A stretch of 64,000 nt of DNA from Gammaproteobacteria bacterium HGW-Gammaproteobacteria-11. Lineage in GTDB: Bacteria; Pseudomonadota; Gammaproteobacteria; Pseudomonadales; Pseudomonadaceae. Numbering within the stretch: the first letter of the stretch is position 1; each line of letters begins with the position of its first letter. The notes under the pieces were generated by a model. That model was not told the DNA's origin. It did not search any database and worked only from the letters and a program-made list of their open reading frames with translations. Where the stretch lies: contig PGZJ01000005.1 of the NCBI GenBank assembly GCA_002840055.1, positions 1 to 64,000 of the forward strand, read 5' to 3'. Both the position numbers and the translations under genes were made by a program. Positions 8,415 to 17,386 of the stretch are shown piece by piece.

Positions 8415-9373
8415 CACCCCCTGCCGGCAAGATGGAAAAAGGCTTACTATGGAAACAGGAATACCTTTCCCCTTTGCCCATTCCTACCGGCCAACCTGCG
8501 TCCGATATCTTGAGTCTGATATGGCGTAAAAATGATACGTACCTAGATGTTGGCAGCCTGTCTCTTTTTGGAGCGTGGGCGACAAATCACTCGATTACTT
8601 TGCTTTTTCTTTTTCTAATAATTGTTCCACTGATACACGGAGTATATGTGCTGGCCGCCTTGATGTTCATAGCTGGGCTGCTGCTAATGGGGTTTGGCTG
8701 GAGCCTGTTTATTAGCCTCTATCGTCGCCCGCTCCCCCCACCCTTACGCTTTCACCGCCAGCGCCGAGAAGTGCGTATTACTACGCCTGATGGTGAGGAG
8801 TGGACTGTCCCTTGGGAGCGAGTGCACGCCCTAGCCCCCAGCGCGACCATGATTGGCCAGTTCGGGGCCGCGCAAATGGGCGGTTTGATTCTGTGGTTTC
8901 CCTACGCCCATGAGATCGATCAGCCCTACCATAAGAACAAGGAAGGCTGGGTGATGATGGTCAGCCCCGGTCCAGGTATTGCGGCCATGCGTCAGTGGGA
9001 GTGCATTCGCAGCTTTATGGAAATCGGGCCAGAAGCCGTTCCTGAGCCTCTCAAGGAGCTTCATGAGAAAACCGGGAGGGGCGTTTTTAATGAAACATTT
9101 AAAAAAGCTCGGGAAAAGCATGGGTTGCTATTTGCGCTGCTTTGGGAGGGTTTCGCAGCCTGCATCCTGTTCAACATGCTGACCTATGAATGGCTGCACA
9201 GAAAAAAGTTTGCCGTGATACCTGACCTGGAAAGCCCGGAGGGCATCGCCTGGTCGCAGCCATTGCCACCAGATCAGTGGGCCAAACGGTCGCCTGAGCT
9301 GGAAGCGGCCATAGCTGAAAGGGAACAGGATCTGGCCGCACTGAATGCCAAGCAAACGTCGCATACAGCCTAG
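8411..9373 (+). CDS. DUF6708-like membrane protein, copy 1 of tandem array (candidate T6SS immunity)
   Basis: 320 residues from ATG 8411 (GGAG about 8 bp upstream; 4-bp overlap with the preceding frame). Domain order: a soluble N-terminal segment (KQEYLSPLPIPTGQPASDIL), two transmembrane helices (about residues 55-80 and 83-105), a conserved strand-rich domain (PLRFHRQRREVRITTPDGEE to RSFMEIGPEAVPEP), a third hydrophobic helix (about 240-260), and a conserved cytosolic-looking tail (AVIPDLESPEGIAWSQPLPP). Copies 2 and 3 share the soluble parts almost exactly but differ in the membrane segments and in residues around 215-260. DUF6708 proteins recur next to T6SS effector loci. The immunity role is inference from position and family context. 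Confidence 0.7.
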   Translation: MTPPAGKMEKGLLWKQEYLSPLPIPTGQPASDILSLIWRKNDTYLDVGSLSLFGAWATNHSITLLFLFLIIVPLIHGVYVLAALMFIAGLLLMGFGWSLFISLYRRPLPPPLRFHRQRREVRITTPDGEEWTVPWERVHALAPSATMIGQFGAAQMGGLILWFPYAHEIDQPYHKNKEGWVMMVSPGPGIAAMRQWECIRSFMEIGPEAVPEPLKELHEKTGRGVFNETFKKAREKHGLLFALLWEGFAACILFNMLTYEWLHRKKFAVIPDLESPEGIAWSQPLPPDQWAKRSPELEAAIAEREQDLAALNAKQTSHTA

Positions 9374-9480
9374 CTTTTGATGTGTGACTTAGCGCGCTTA
9401 GCTGGTTAAGCGAACCGGCAAGACAGCTTGGCTACTACGTTGCCACAAGGAACTGTGCAGATGAGGAAGGGATACCTTTG
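9371..9480 (+). repeat. Intergenic direct repeat, copy A (second at 10447-10556)
   Basis: About 107 bp between paralogs 1 and 2, beginning TAGCTTTTGATG and ending GGGATACCTTTG, nearly identical to the spacer between paralogs 2 and 3 (only a few substitutions, mostly around 9398-9410). The repeat period of the array is 1076 bp. Each copy includes a six-codon open frame (ATG 9461, peptide MRKGYL) whose stop overlaps the TTG start of the following gene. Confidence 0.85.
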
Positions 9481-10449
9481 AATAACAATTCGCCGCCTGC
9501 CGGCAAGGTGGAAAAGGGCTTTCTATGGAAGCAGGAATACCTCTCCCCATTGCCCATTCCTACCGGCCAACCCGCATCCGATATTTTGAGTCTGATATGG
9601 CGCAAGAATGACAGTTACCTGGATATTGGCAGTCTTTCTTTGGCAGGATCATGGGCAATAGCCCATGTCTGTACAGTAATTTTTCTTTCCTCTACAGTTT
9701 TTTCGTTGCTGCATGGGCAATATTGGTTCGCCTTTTTGATGTTCATGGGGGGGGCATTGTTAATGGGCTTTTGCTGGAGCCTATTTATTGGCCTTTATCG
9801 TCGCCCACTGGCACCCCCGTTACGCTTTCACCGCCAGCGCCGAGAAGTGCGAATTACAACGCCTGATGGCGAGGAATGGACAGTACCCTGGGAGCGGGTG
9901 CATGCCCTAGCCCCCAGCGCGACCATGATTGGCCAGTTCGGGGCAGCGCAAATGGGCGGCCTGATTCTGTGGTTCCCCTACGCCCATGAGATTGATCAGC
10001 CCTACCATAAGAAAAAGGAAGGCTGGGTCATGATGGTCAGCCCCGGTCCAGGCATTGCGGCCATGCGCCAGTGGGAATGTATTCGCAGCTTTATGGAAGT
10101 CGGGCCGGAGGCCGTTCCTGAGCCACTGCAGAATCTGCGCGGCAAAAATCTGAAAGAACTCTTTCTTGAAGAGTTTCATAAAACACGAGAAAAACATGGC
10201 CTGTTTTTAGCTTTATTACGGGATATAGGGGTGGGCTGTTTGCTGCTGAACCTGATGACCTACCTCTGGCTGCATAGAAGAAAATTTGCCGTGATACCTG
10301 ACCTGGAAAGCCCGGAGGGCATCGCCTGGTCGCAGCCCTTGCCACCCGAGCAGTGGGCCAAACGGTCGCCTGAGCTGGAAACGGCCATAGCTGAAAGGGA
10401 ACAGGATCTGACCACATTGAATGCTAAGCAAACGTCGCATACAGCCTAG
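9478..10449 (+). CDS. DUF6708-like membrane protein, copy 2 of tandem array
   Basis: 323 residues. The start is a TTG at 9478; no ATG exists upstream in frame within the repeat, and the peptide aligns from NNNSPPAGKVEKG with copy 1. A purine-rich GAGGAAGGG lies 7-15 bp upstream and is inside a six-codon leader frame that ends on the TTG (TTGA overlap). The soluble domains match copies 1 and 3, whereas the helices (IAHVCTVIFLSSTVFSLL... and the ALLRDIGVGCLLLNLMTY region) are distinct. Likely inner-membrane protein. The gene belongs to a 1076-bp tandem duplication. Candidate immunity protein against a variant of the VasX-like toxin; not demonstrated. Confidence 0.7.
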   Translation: MNNNSPPAGKVEKGFLWKQEYLSPLPIPTGQPASDILSLIWRKNDSYLDIGSLSLAGSWAIAHVCTVIFLSSTVFSLLHGQYWFAFLMFMGGALLMGFCWSLFIGLYRRPLAPPLRFHRQRREVRITTPDGEEWTVPWERVHALAPSATMIGQFGAAQMGGLILWFPYAHEIDQPYHKKKEGWVMMVSPGPGIAAMRQWECIRSFMEVGPEAVPEPLQNLRGKNLKELFLEEFHKTREKHGLFLALLRDIGVGCLLLNLMTYLWLHRRKFAVIPDLESPEGIAWSQPLPPEQWAKRSPELETAIAEREQDLTTLNAKQTSHTA

Positions 10450-10556
10450 CTTTTGATGTATGACTTAGCGCTCCTGGCTGGTTAAGCGAACCGGCAAGAC
10501 AGCTTGGCTACTACGTTGCCACAAGGAACTGTGCAGATGAGGAAGGGATACCTTTG
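10447..10556 (+). repeat. Intergenic direct repeat, copy B
   Basis: Second copy of the spacer described at 9371-9480. The leader frame is again ATG (10537), MRKGYL, with its stop overlapping the TTG start at 10554. Preservation of this arrangement in both copies could reflect recent duplication alone or retained function. Confidence 0.85.
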
Positions 10557-11525
10557 AATAGCAATTCACACCCTGCCGGCAAGGTGGAAAAGGGCTTTCT
10601 ATGGAAGCAGGAATACCTCTCCCCCTTACCTATCCCTACGGGCCAACCCGCATCCGATATCTTGAGTCTGATATGGCGCAAGAATGACACCTATCTGGAT
10701 ATTGGCAGCCTCTCTTTGGCCGCTTCATGGGCGATGAATCATGTGCTTTCAATAATTTTTCTGTGCTCCACAATTTATGCATTGCTGTTGGGCTCGTATA
10801 TTCTTGCTGCTGGGGTTTTCTTGTTGGGGCTAGTGCTAACCGGTTTTGGCTGGAGCCTGTTTGTTGGGCTCTATAGTCGCCCCCTAGCCCCCCCGTTACG
10901 CTTTCACCGCCAGCGCCGAGAAGTGCGTATTACTACGCCTGATGGCGAGGAATGGACAGTCCCTTGGGAGCGAGTGCACGCCCTAGCCCCCAGCGCAACC
11001 ATGATTGGCCAGTTCGGGGCCGCGCAAATGGGGGGCCTGATTCTGTGGTTCCCCTACGCCCATGAGATTGATCACCCCTACCATAAGAAAAAGGAGGGCT
11101 GGGTCATGATGGCCAGCCCCGGCCCAGGCATTGCGGCCATGCGTCAGTGGGAGTGTATTCGCAGCTTTATGGAAGTCGGACCGGAGGCCGTTCCTGAGCC
11201 TATGCAGGATTTTCGCGACAAAAGTTTGAAGGACATATTTCTTGATGGCTTTAACGAGGCCCGTGAAAAGCACGGCTTTGTTGTAGCCGTATTATGGGAT
11301 ATCGGCGTGTGGTGCGTGCTGTTTAACATTATGACTTACCACTGGCTGCACAGAAGAAAATTTGCCGTGATACCTGACCTGGAAAGCCCGGAGGGCATCG
11401 CCTGGTCGCAGCCCTTGCCACCCGAGCAGTGGGCCAAACAGTCGCCTGAGCTGGAAGCGGCCATAGCTGAAAGGGAACAGGATCTGGCCGCACTGAATGC
11501 TGAGTCACCGTCGCAGGCCGCCTAG
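10554..11525 (+). CDS. DUF6708-like membrane protein, copy 3 of tandem array
   Basis: 323 residues from a TTG start at 10554, with the same leader arrangement as copy 2. Conserved blocks are identical or nearly so to copy 2 (RREVRITTPDGEEWTVPWER, IGQFGAAQMGGLILWFPYAH), again interrupted by divergent helices ([40 protein letters not shown]-like segment). The C-terminal tail diverges slightly in the last residues (NAESPSQAA). It ends the array; a REP copy follows about 80 bp later. The pattern of fixed soluble parts and exchanged membrane helices suggests that the helices carry target specificity. Function inferred. Confidence 0.7.
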   Translation: MNSNSHPAGKVEKGFLWKQEYLSPLPIPTGQPASDILSLIWRKNDTYLDIGSLSLAASWAMNHVLSIIFLCSTIYALLLGSYILAAGVFLLGLVLTGFGWSLFVGLYSRPLAPPLRFHRQRREVRITTPDGEEWTVPWERVHALAPSATMIGQFGAAQMGGLILWFPYAHEIDHPYHKKKEGWVMMASPGPGIAAMRQWECIRSFMEVGPEAVPEPMQDFRDKSLKDIFLDGFNEAREKHGFVVAVLWDIGVWCVLFNIMTYHWLHRRKFAVIPDLESPEGIAWSQPLPPEQWAKQSPELEAAIAEREQDLAALNAESPSQAA

Positions 11526-11603
11526 CTTTAAACATGGCTGGTGGCTGCTTGCTTATTAGATTAGTGGTCTGAGCTCTTACCCGAGGATCAATGGGCCAAG
11601 CCA

Positions 11604-11635
11604 GCCTCTTCGCGGTCAAGCCCGCGCCTACAGGC
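11604..11635 (+). repeat. REP-like element, right copy
   Basis: GCCTCTTCGCGGTCAAGCCCGCGCCTACAGG, the same REP family and orientation as 7294-7324. The two copies bracket the block of the zinc-ribbon gene and the three DUF6708-like genes. Confidence 0.8.
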
Positions 11636-11707
11636 ATGGGGTATCACGGATGCCTTGAGCCTCCGCGAGGGAGGATGCTGCAGAGGATTGGCCTGAGCCA
11701 GAAACGC

Positions 11708-11737
11708 AAAGGGCAGGCCGAAGCCTGCCCTTTATTA
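11708..11737 (-). terminator. Probable intrinsic terminator of the fasciclin gene
   Basis: Stem AAAGGGCAGG / CCTGCCCTTT around a CGAAG loop, just past the stop codon of the minus-strand fasciclin gene. The symmetric flanks (A-rich and T-rich) could also serve the plus strand. Confidence 0.7.
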
Positions 11738-11751
11738 CGGCTGAAAGGCTA

Positions 11752-12279
11752 TTACATGCCCGGCATCAATACCATGTCGATCACATGGATCACGCCGTTG
11801 CTGGCTTCGATATCAGTGGCTGTGACGTTGGCAGCATCTACCTTAACGCCGTCGGTGGTATCGATGGTCAGCGCGCTACCCTGAACGGTCTCAGCACTGG
11901 TCAGGTTGACCACATCAGCGGCCATCACCTTGCCTGCGACCACGTGGTAGGTCAGTACCGCGGTCAGCTTTTCCTTGTCGGCCAACAGGGCCTCAAGGTC
12001 AGCCTGGGGGATCTTGGCGAAGGCTTCGTCAGTCGGTGCAAATACGGTGAAAGGACCTTCACCCTTGAGCGTGTCAACCAGACCGGCTGCCTGTACCGCA
12101 GTAACCAGGGTTGAGAAACTACCGGCGGCGATGGCGGTGTCGACGATGTCAGCCGGTGCTTTCTCCATCTCGCTGTGGTGGCCTGCATAAGCCGGAGCGG
12201 TTGCCAGCACACTGACACTGAAGAGTGCCAACAGGGTGTAACGCACGCGCTGGGTAAAACCTTGAGTAAGTGCAAACAT
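11752..12279 (-). CDS. Secreted fasciclin (FAS1) domain protein
   Basis: 175 residues. The N-terminal signal peptide has a basic start, a hydrophobic core [18 protein letters not shown], and probable cleavage after AYA. One FAS1 domain fills the rest: the H1 region [19 protein letters not shown], the YH motif ([10 protein letters not shown]), and the H2 region ([13 protein letters not shown]). FAS1 proteins act in adhesion in the envelope or extracellular space; small single-domain bacterial forms are common and of uncertain partner. The start ATG at 12279 has a GGAGGA ribosome-binding site. It stands alone, divergent from the desaturase gene. Assignment of the domain is firm. Confidence 0.93.
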   Translation of the reverse strand: MFALTQGFTQRVRYTLLALFSVSVLATAPAYAGHHSEMEKAPADIVDTAIAAGSFSTLVTAVQAAGLVDTLKGEGPFTVFAPTDEAFAKIPQADLEALLADKEKLTAVLTYHVVAGKVMAADVVNLTSAETVQGSALTIDTTDGVKVDAANVTATDIEASNGVIHVIDMVLMPGM

Positions 12280-12491
12280 AATATCCTCCAGAGGACTGTT
12301 TTGGGTTGCACAACCTTTGTACAGGTTTTATGCGTTTAGTTCGCCAAAGTACAAGTCCTGTTACAGTCAACCGGCTTTTCTGTTCACTGACAGGGAACGT
12401 CACTGGTCGCACTGGCCCGTGCAGTCATGTTCTTTCTGCGAATCGTGGTACATAATCAATTGAGAGACATAACGCGAGGTTTATAAAACTC

Positions 12492-13685
12492 ATGTGGTAT
12501 GAAGGTTTACTGCAACTCAGCGGCTGGCAGGTTCTGGCCGTGATTCTGGTACTGACGCACATCACCATCGTCAGCGTTACCGTTTACCTGCACCGTTACT
12601 CGGCGCACCGTGCACTTGAGTTGCACCCGGCGCTGAAACACTTTTTCCGATTCTGGTTGTGGTTGACCACCAGCATGAATACCCGCGAGTGGACCGCCAT
12701 CCACCGTAAGCATCACGCCAAATGCGAAACCCCCGATGACCCCCACAGCCCGATCCACAAAGGTCTGGCTACCGTTCTGCGCAAGGGTGCAGAGCTGTAC
12801 ATGGAGGAGTCAAAGAACGAAGAGACGCTGCGTATCTACGGCAAGAACTGTCCGGATGACTGGATTGAGCGCAATCTGTACAGCCGCTTCCCGATTGGCG
12901 GTGTGACGCTGATGGCAATTATCGATCTGGCGCTGTTCGGCGTACTCGGCATGACCGTCTGGGCGGTTCAGATGATGTGGATTCCGGTGTTTGCTGCCGG
13001 GGTGATCAATGGTCTTGGCCACGCCGTGGGCTACCGTAACTTTGAATGCAAGGACGCCGCGACCAACCTCATGCCCTGGGGCATTCTGATTGGCGGTGAA
13101 GAGCTGCATAACAACCACCATACCTACCCCAACTCGGCCAAGCTCTCGGTCAAACCCTGGGAGTTCGATCTGGGCTGGTTCTGGATTCGCCTGTTCAGTC
13201 TGTTGGGGCTGGCCCAGGTACGTCGCACGGCACCTATTGCGCATCGCGTCGAGGGCAAGAAGACCCTGGATATGGATACCGCCATGGCGGTATTGAACAA
13301 CCGTTTCCAGATCATGGCCCAGTACCGCAAGCTGGTCATCAAGCCACTGGTGCAGCAGGAAATGCAACGGGTCGATGACTCGGTACGCCATCTGTTCCGC
13401 CGCGCCAAGTCCTTGCTCAGCCGTGAAACCAGCCTGCTGGACGAGTCCAACGCGGCCCGTCTGCAGAAGATGCTGGCGCACAGTCAGGCGCTGAAACTGA
13501 TTTACGAGAAGCGCCTGGCGCTGCAGCAGATCTGGGGCCGCACCAGCGCCAACGGGCACGACATGTTGCAGGCCCTGGGTGAATGGTGTCAGCAGGCTGA
13601 AGCCAGCGGTATAAAGGCCTTGCAGGACTTTGCCGCGAGCCTGCGCACCTATTCACTGCAACCGGCCGCAGCGGCCTGTCGCTAA
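12492..13685 (+). CDS. Delta-9 fatty-acid desaturase (membrane di-iron)
   Basis: 397 residues. The three histidine boxes of membrane acyl desaturases are present: HRYSAH (residues 34-39), HRKHH (71-75) and HNNHH (about 206-210), which together bind two irons. Hydrophobic helices flank them (10-32, 50-65, 140-175). The C-terminal 120 residues are a charged helical extension seen in Pseudomonas enzymes of the DesA/DesB group. The enzyme introduces a cis double bond in acyl chains of phospholipids or acyl-CoA to adjust membrane fluidity. I cannot decide between the DesA type (phospholipid) and the DesB type (acyl-CoA), so no symbol is given. It is monocistronic, with a 50-bp gap to the next gene. 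Confidence 0.9.
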   Translation: MWYEGLLQLSGWQVLAVILVLTHITIVSVTVYLHRYSAHRALELHPALKHFFRFWLWLTTSMNTREWTAIHRKHHAKCETPDDPHSPIHKGLATVLRKGAELYMEESKNEETLRIYGKNCPDDWIERNLYSRFPIGGVTLMAIIDLALFGVLGMTVWAVQMMWIPVFAAGVINGLGHAVGYRNFECKDAATNLMPWGILIGGEELHNNHHTYPNSAKLSVKPWEFDLGWFWIRLFSLLGLAQVRRTAPIAHRVEGKKTLDMDTAMAVLNNRFQIMAQYRKLVIKPLVQQEMQRVDDSVRHLFRRAKSLLSRETSLLDESNAARLQKMLAHSQALKLIYEKRLALQQIWGRTSANGHDMLQALGEWCQQAEASGIKALQDFAASLRTYSLQPAAAACR

Positions 13686-13770
13686 CCCGGACGGGCGGGT
13701 CGCCATGACCCGTCCCCGGCATTAACATCGCTGCATGATCCTTAACCGTTCGGAGCAGAGGTTGCCAGGG

Positions 13771-14664
13771 ATGCGAACCTTGATGCTGGGCTTGGCCCTG
13801 CTGATAACCAGTCCTTGCGGACTGGCGTCCACCATCTACAAATACGTCGACAGCAACGGCGTAGTGACCTACACCGACCAGGAAGTGGCCGGGGCGGAAG
13901 TGTTGGTATTCCGTGATGAAATGGTCGAGACCTTCGACAAGGAAGTTTATGTCAGCACCCGCAAGCATGAGGGTGGTGAAACCCTTGTTGTCCATAATGA
14001 ATTGTTTGCACCGGTCGAGATCGAGCTGAGCATTGTTGATGCCCAGCACCTGACCGGCGTGCCCGAGCGCCCGATTCGTTGGGTTCTGCAACCCAAGCAA
14101 CAGATGCGCCTGCTGACTCTGGCACCGACTGGCGAGGGCACGCCCAGTTACAGCTATCGCTTGCGCCATGCCGTGGGTGACCCACGCGCTCGACACGCCG
14201 TGACCGAGTATCCTCTGCCTTGGCGTGGCGGCCCCTTCCGGGTGACTCAGGGTCCTGGCGGGCGCTACAGCCACACGGGCCCCAAAGGTCGCTATGCGAT
14301 TGATATTGCCATGCCGGAGGGCACACCGATCGTGGCTGCCCGGCCCGGGGTAGTGGTGCGCACGGAAAACAGCCAGACCGGACGCGGTACCAACCCCTCC
14401 GGCAATTTTGTGCGCATTCTGCATGATGACGGCACCATGGGCGTGTATCTGCACCTGCAGCACCGCTCGGTCGTGGTCAGTGAGGGTCAACGGGTGAATG
14501 CCGGTTCGCCACTGGCCAGATCCGGCAATACCGGTAACAGCACTGGCCCACACCTGCATTTTGTTGTGCAGAAGAACGTGGGACTGGAGACGGTATCGAT
14601 CCCCTTTGCTTTCAGCCAGCCGGTTGAACGGCTACCCAACTTTGCTGTGGGCGGCGATCCCTGA
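13771..14664 (+). CDS. Periplasmic M23 (LytM-type) peptidase with N-terminal DUF4124 segment
   Basis: 297 residues from ATG 13771, chosen because it places a signal peptide (MRTLMLGLALLITSPCGLAS) at the N-terminus; a frame-compatible ATG at 13735 would add twelve polar residues. After the signal comes a DUF4124 strand motif (IYKYVDSNGVVTYTD). The M23 domain occupies about residues 165-285, with the zinc-ligand pattern H..G......AIDIAMPEGTP and the GPHLHF motif. These enzymes cleave peptidoglycan cross-bridges or activate amidases. All ligands appear present, so activity is likely. A strong bidirectional terminator follows. Confidence 0.9.
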   Translation: MRTLMLGLALLITSPCGLASTIYKYVDSNGVVTYTDQEVAGAEVLVFRDEMVETFDKEVYVSTRKHEGGETLVVHNELFAPVEIELSIVDAQHLTGVPERPIRWVLQPKQQMRLLTLAPTGEGTPSYSYRLRHAVGDPRARHAVTEYPLPWRGGPFRVTQGPGGRYSHTGPKGRYAIDIAMPEGTPIVAARPGVVVRTENSQTGRGTNPSGNFVRILHDDGTMGVYLHLQHRSVVVSEGQRVNAGSPLARSGNTGNSTGPHLHFVVQKNVGLETVSIPFAFSQPVERLPNFAVGGDP

Positions 14665-14686
14665 GTTCCTAAGGGGAATGACAGCC

Positions 14687-14718
14687 AACAAAAAACCCGC
14701 CGAGGCGGGTTTTTTGTT
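14687..14718. terminator. Bidirectional intrinsic terminator
   Basis: Perfect 15-bp inverted repeat (AACAAAAAACCCGCC / GGCGGGTTTTTTGTT) with a 2-base spacer, between the convergent M23 peptidase and rpmG genes. The A and T tracts serve both strands. Confidence 0.95.
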
Positions 14719-14732
14719 GCGGGAAGCAGACC

Positions 14733-14888
14733 TTATTTGATCTTGCCTTCCTTGTACATCACGTGCTTGCGAACAACCGGATCGAATTTCTTGATTTCGA
14801 TTTTATCCGGGGTAGTACGCTTGTTCTTGTCGGTGGTGTAGAAATGACCAGTACCGGCAGAAGAAATCAGACGAATCAATTCACGCAT
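14733..14888 (-). CDS. rpmG: 50S ribosomal protein L33
   Basis: 51 residues beginning [19 protein letters not shown] and ending with a basic [10 protein letters not shown] tail, the standard bacterial L33. It lacks the CxxC pairs of zinc-binding paralogs and is therefore the zinc-independent form. A good ribosome-binding site (AAGGAG) precedes the start. It is the second gene of an rpmB-rpmG operon, 11 bp downstream of rpmB. Binds 23S rRNA near the E site of the large subunit. Confidence 0.97.
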   Translation of the reverse strand: MRELIRLISSAGTGHFYTTDKNKRTTPDKIEIKKFDPVVRKHVMYKEGKIK

Positions 14889-14899
14889 GGGACTTCTCC

Positions 14900-15136
14900 T
14901 TAGATTTTTTCGCCACGGGCACGCATGTCGGCGAGAACGGCGTCAATGCCGCGCTTGTCGATGATACGCATACCTTTGGTGGATGTACGCAGACGTACGA
15001 AACGGTTTTCCGACTCTACCCAAAAACGATGGTGCTGCAGGTTAGGCAGAAAACGACGCTTGGTTCTGTTGTTAGCGTGGGAAACATTGTTCCCAGTCAC
15101 TGGACCTTTACCGGTCACTTGACATACTCGAGACAT
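14900..15136 (-). CDS. rpmB: 50S ribosomal protein L28
   Basis: 78 residues, the family length. It starts [20 protein letters not shown], followed by the basic [11 protein letters not shown] segment typical of L28 and the [17 protein letters not shown] core. First gene of the rpmB-rpmG operon. Component of the large ribosomal subunit. The promoter should lie in 15137-15300; I do not mark it. Confidence 0.97.
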   Translation of the reverse strand: MSRVCQVTGKGPVTGNNVSHANNRTKRRFLPNLQHHRFWVESENRFVRLRTSTKGMRIIDKRGIDAVLADMRARGEKI

Positions 15137-15321
15137 GGTTAACCCTCTCCAACCACTTGCCCAACCCGAACTGGTTGGAAGCCATAAAATGTGTGTTTTC
15201 CAGCCGGGGCAAGCGTTTTTTGCTGACCTGCAATAACATCTGTGCAGGCGCAGCCCCGAGAAGAGCGGAGCTTTATACCAAAAGCAGGCAGGGCAAGCAA
15301 TGATTTTCGCATTATTCCTGC

Positions 15322-15996
15322 CTAGAGCAAGCCGCGCTCGGCAAAGGAAACCGGCTCGCCGTCACCCACGACCAGATGATCCAGCACACGAATATCCACC
15401 AGGGCCAGAGCCTCCTTCAGACGCCGAGTCAGTATCTGATCAGCCTGACTCGGCTCCGCCACACCGGATGGATGGTTGTGGGTCAGAATCAGCGCCGCGG
15501 CATTATGCGACAGTGCCCGCTTGAGCACCTCACGCGGATAGACACTGGCACTGTCGAGGGTGCCGCGAAAGAGCTCTTCAAAGGCAATCACGCGGTGCTG
15601 GTTGTCCAGAAACAGGCAGGCAAACACCTCATGCGGCAGGTGCGCCAGACGGCTGCGCAGGTACTGCCTGACCTCGCGTGGTGAGGTCAGCGCCGAGCCG
15701 CGCTGCAACTCCTCATATAAATGCCGGCGGGCCATTTCCATGACCGCCTGCAACTGCGCATATTTTGCCGGTCCCAGCCCGGCATGCTGACAGAATCCGG
15801 CCAGATCAGCCTGCAACAAGGCGCGCAAACTGCCAAAGCCCTGCAGCAGATCACGGGCCAGGTCGACTGCGCTACGTCCGGGCAAGCCGGTACGCAGAAA
15901 GATCGCCAGCAGTTCGGCGTCGGACAGGGCCGCAGCCCCCTGATTGAGCAACTTTTCGCGCGGCCGTTCAGCGACCGGCCAATCGGTTATCGGCAT
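15322..15996 (-). CDS. radC: RadC-family JAB/MPN protein (chromosomal copy)
   Basis: 224 residues from the ATG at 15996 ([17 protein letters not shown]), the family's normal start; the longer open frame upstream is spurious. An N-terminal helix-hairpin-helix region (residues 20-95) precedes a JAB1/MPN-type domain with the metal motif [14 protein letters not shown] and an upstream glutamate. The C-terminus ends VSFAERGLL. Despite the name, a direct DNA repair role is doubtful and the activity is unknown. Divergent from coaBC, as in other pseudomonads. Compare the short mobile paralog at 52543-53031. Confidence 0.94.
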   Translation of the reverse strand: MPITDWPVAERPREKLLNQGAAALSDAELLAIFLRTGLPGRSAVDLARDLLQGFGSLRALLQADLAGFCQHAGLGPAKYAQLQAVMEMARRHLYEELQRGSALTSPREVRQYLRSRLAHLPHEVFACLFLDNQHRVIAFEELFRGTLDSASVYPREVLKRALSHNAAALILTHNHPSGVAEPSQADQILTRRLKEALALVDIRVLDHLVVGDGEPVSFAERGLL

Positions 15997-16162
15997 GGCA
16001 ATTCCCTTTGATTTGGGCACGTACTTCCTGTTCGTGCGGTGTACTATAGGCCGATTATATAAAGCAGCCGGGGCGTGGGTCGACACCCGCCGTGCGCAGC
16101 GCATGGCTGTGCTATCTTTGGGCCTTGAATTGGCACCGCAGGTGCCTTGTTGGGAGCTGAAC

Positions 16163-17377
16163 ATGCAGCGGTTGGTGAACAAACGGGTGCTTTTGGGCGT
16201 GAGCGGCGGCATTGCCGCCTATAAAAGTGCCGAACTGGTGCGCAGGCTGAAAGACGCCGGGGCCGAGGTACGGGTCGTCATGACCCGTGGGGCGCGGGAA
16301 TTCATCACCCCGTTGACCCTGCAGGCGTTATCCGGCAATCCGGTACACGGCGATCTGCTCGATCCCAATGCCGAAGCCGCCATGGGCCATATCGAGCTGG
16401 CACGCTGGGCCGATCTGATTCTTGTTGCACCGACCACGGCTGATCTGATGGCGCGACTGGCCCAGGGTCGGGGTGACGATCTGCTGACTACCCTGGTCTT
16501 GGCCACTGACGCCGAGCTGGCCCTGGCACCAGCCATGAATCAAGCCATGTGGCGTGATCCGGCTACCCAGGCCAATCTGCAACTGCTGCTGGAGCGCGGC
16601 TTCAAGGTATTTGGTCCGGCCGCCGGCGAGCAAGCCTGTGGTGATATTGGCCCGGGCCGCATGCTTGAACCTGCCGATATCGCCGCCCGGGCTGCCGACT
16701 GTTTCAGCTATGGCGCCCTGAGCGGTGTCCATGTGCTGATCAATGCCGGCCCAACCCGGGAAGCCATCGATCCGGTGCGCTATATATCCAACCACAGCTC
16801 CGGCAAGATGGGTTTTGCCCTGGCCGAGGCGGCGGTTGAAGCCGGTGCCCGGGTCACGCTGGTGGCCGGGCCGGTCACGCTGCCAACACCGGGCCGGGTA
16901 ACGCGGGTCGATGTTGTCAGTGCCGAAGAGATGCTCAGCGCCTGCGAGCAGGCCCTGCCGGCCGATATCTTCATAGCTTCGGCGGCTGTCGCTGACTATC
17001 GGCCAGCCAGGGTGGCCGAGTCCAAGTTGAAGAAGGATCCTGCCTCCGGTGAAGGCTTCACCCTCAGCATGGTGCGCAATCCGGATATCCTCGCGACCCT
17101 TGCCAGCCATCCCCAGCGGCCCTGGTGTGTCGGCTTTGCCGCCGAAACCGACCGCCTGCTGGAGTACGCCAGCGACAAGCTGCAACGCAAAAATCTGGAC
17201 CTGATCATCGCCAATGATGTCAGCCAACCGGGTATCGGCTTCAACAGCGACGAGAACGCCGTTACCCTGATTGATAGAGCACTGCAACAACACCACCTGC
17301 CCTGCGCCAGCAAACAGAAACTGGCCCGGCAGATCATTGCCCACATTGCTTCGCGTTTCAGCGGCCATTCAGAATAA
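16163..17377 (+). CDS. coaBC: Bifunctional phosphopantothenoylcysteine decarboxylase / phosphopantothenate-cysteine ligase
   Basis: 404 residues. The start at ATG 16163 gives [21 protein letters not shown], the standard N-terminus; the upstream open frame runs antisense through radC and is not used. The flavin-dependent CoaC half (about 1-180) shows GGIAAYK and an APAMNQAMW segment. The CoaB ligase half (about 185-404) shows [29 protein letters not shown] and KLKKD. Together they convert 4'-phosphopantothenate to 4'-phosphopantetheine in CoA synthesis. It begins a plus-strand operon with dut, algC and argB (9-bp gap to dut). Confidence 0.97.
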   Translation: MQRLVNKRVLLGVSGGIAAYKSAELVRRLKDAGAEVRVVMTRGAREFITPLTLQALSGNPVHGDLLDPNAEAAMGHIELARWADLILVAPTTADLMARLAQGRGDDLLTTLVLATDAELALAPAMNQAMWRDPATQANLQLLLERGFKVFGPAAGEQACGDIGPGRMLEPADIAARAADCFSYGALSGVHVLINAGPTREAIDPVRYISNHSSGKMGFALAEAAVEAGARVTLVAGPVTLPTPGRVTRVDVVSAEEMLSACEQALPADIFIASAAVADYRPARVAESKLKKDPASGEGFTLSMVRNPDILATLASHPQRPWCVGFAAETDRLLEYASDKLQRKNLDLIIANDVSQPGIGFNSDENAVTLIDRALQQHHLPCASKQKLARQIIAHIASRFSGHSE

Positions 17378-17386
17378 GGACACACC

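Noticed and set aside
15944-16162. Longer open frame ahead of coaBC
   Set aside because: It runs antisense over radC's start; the family start [11 protein letters not shown] is at 16163.
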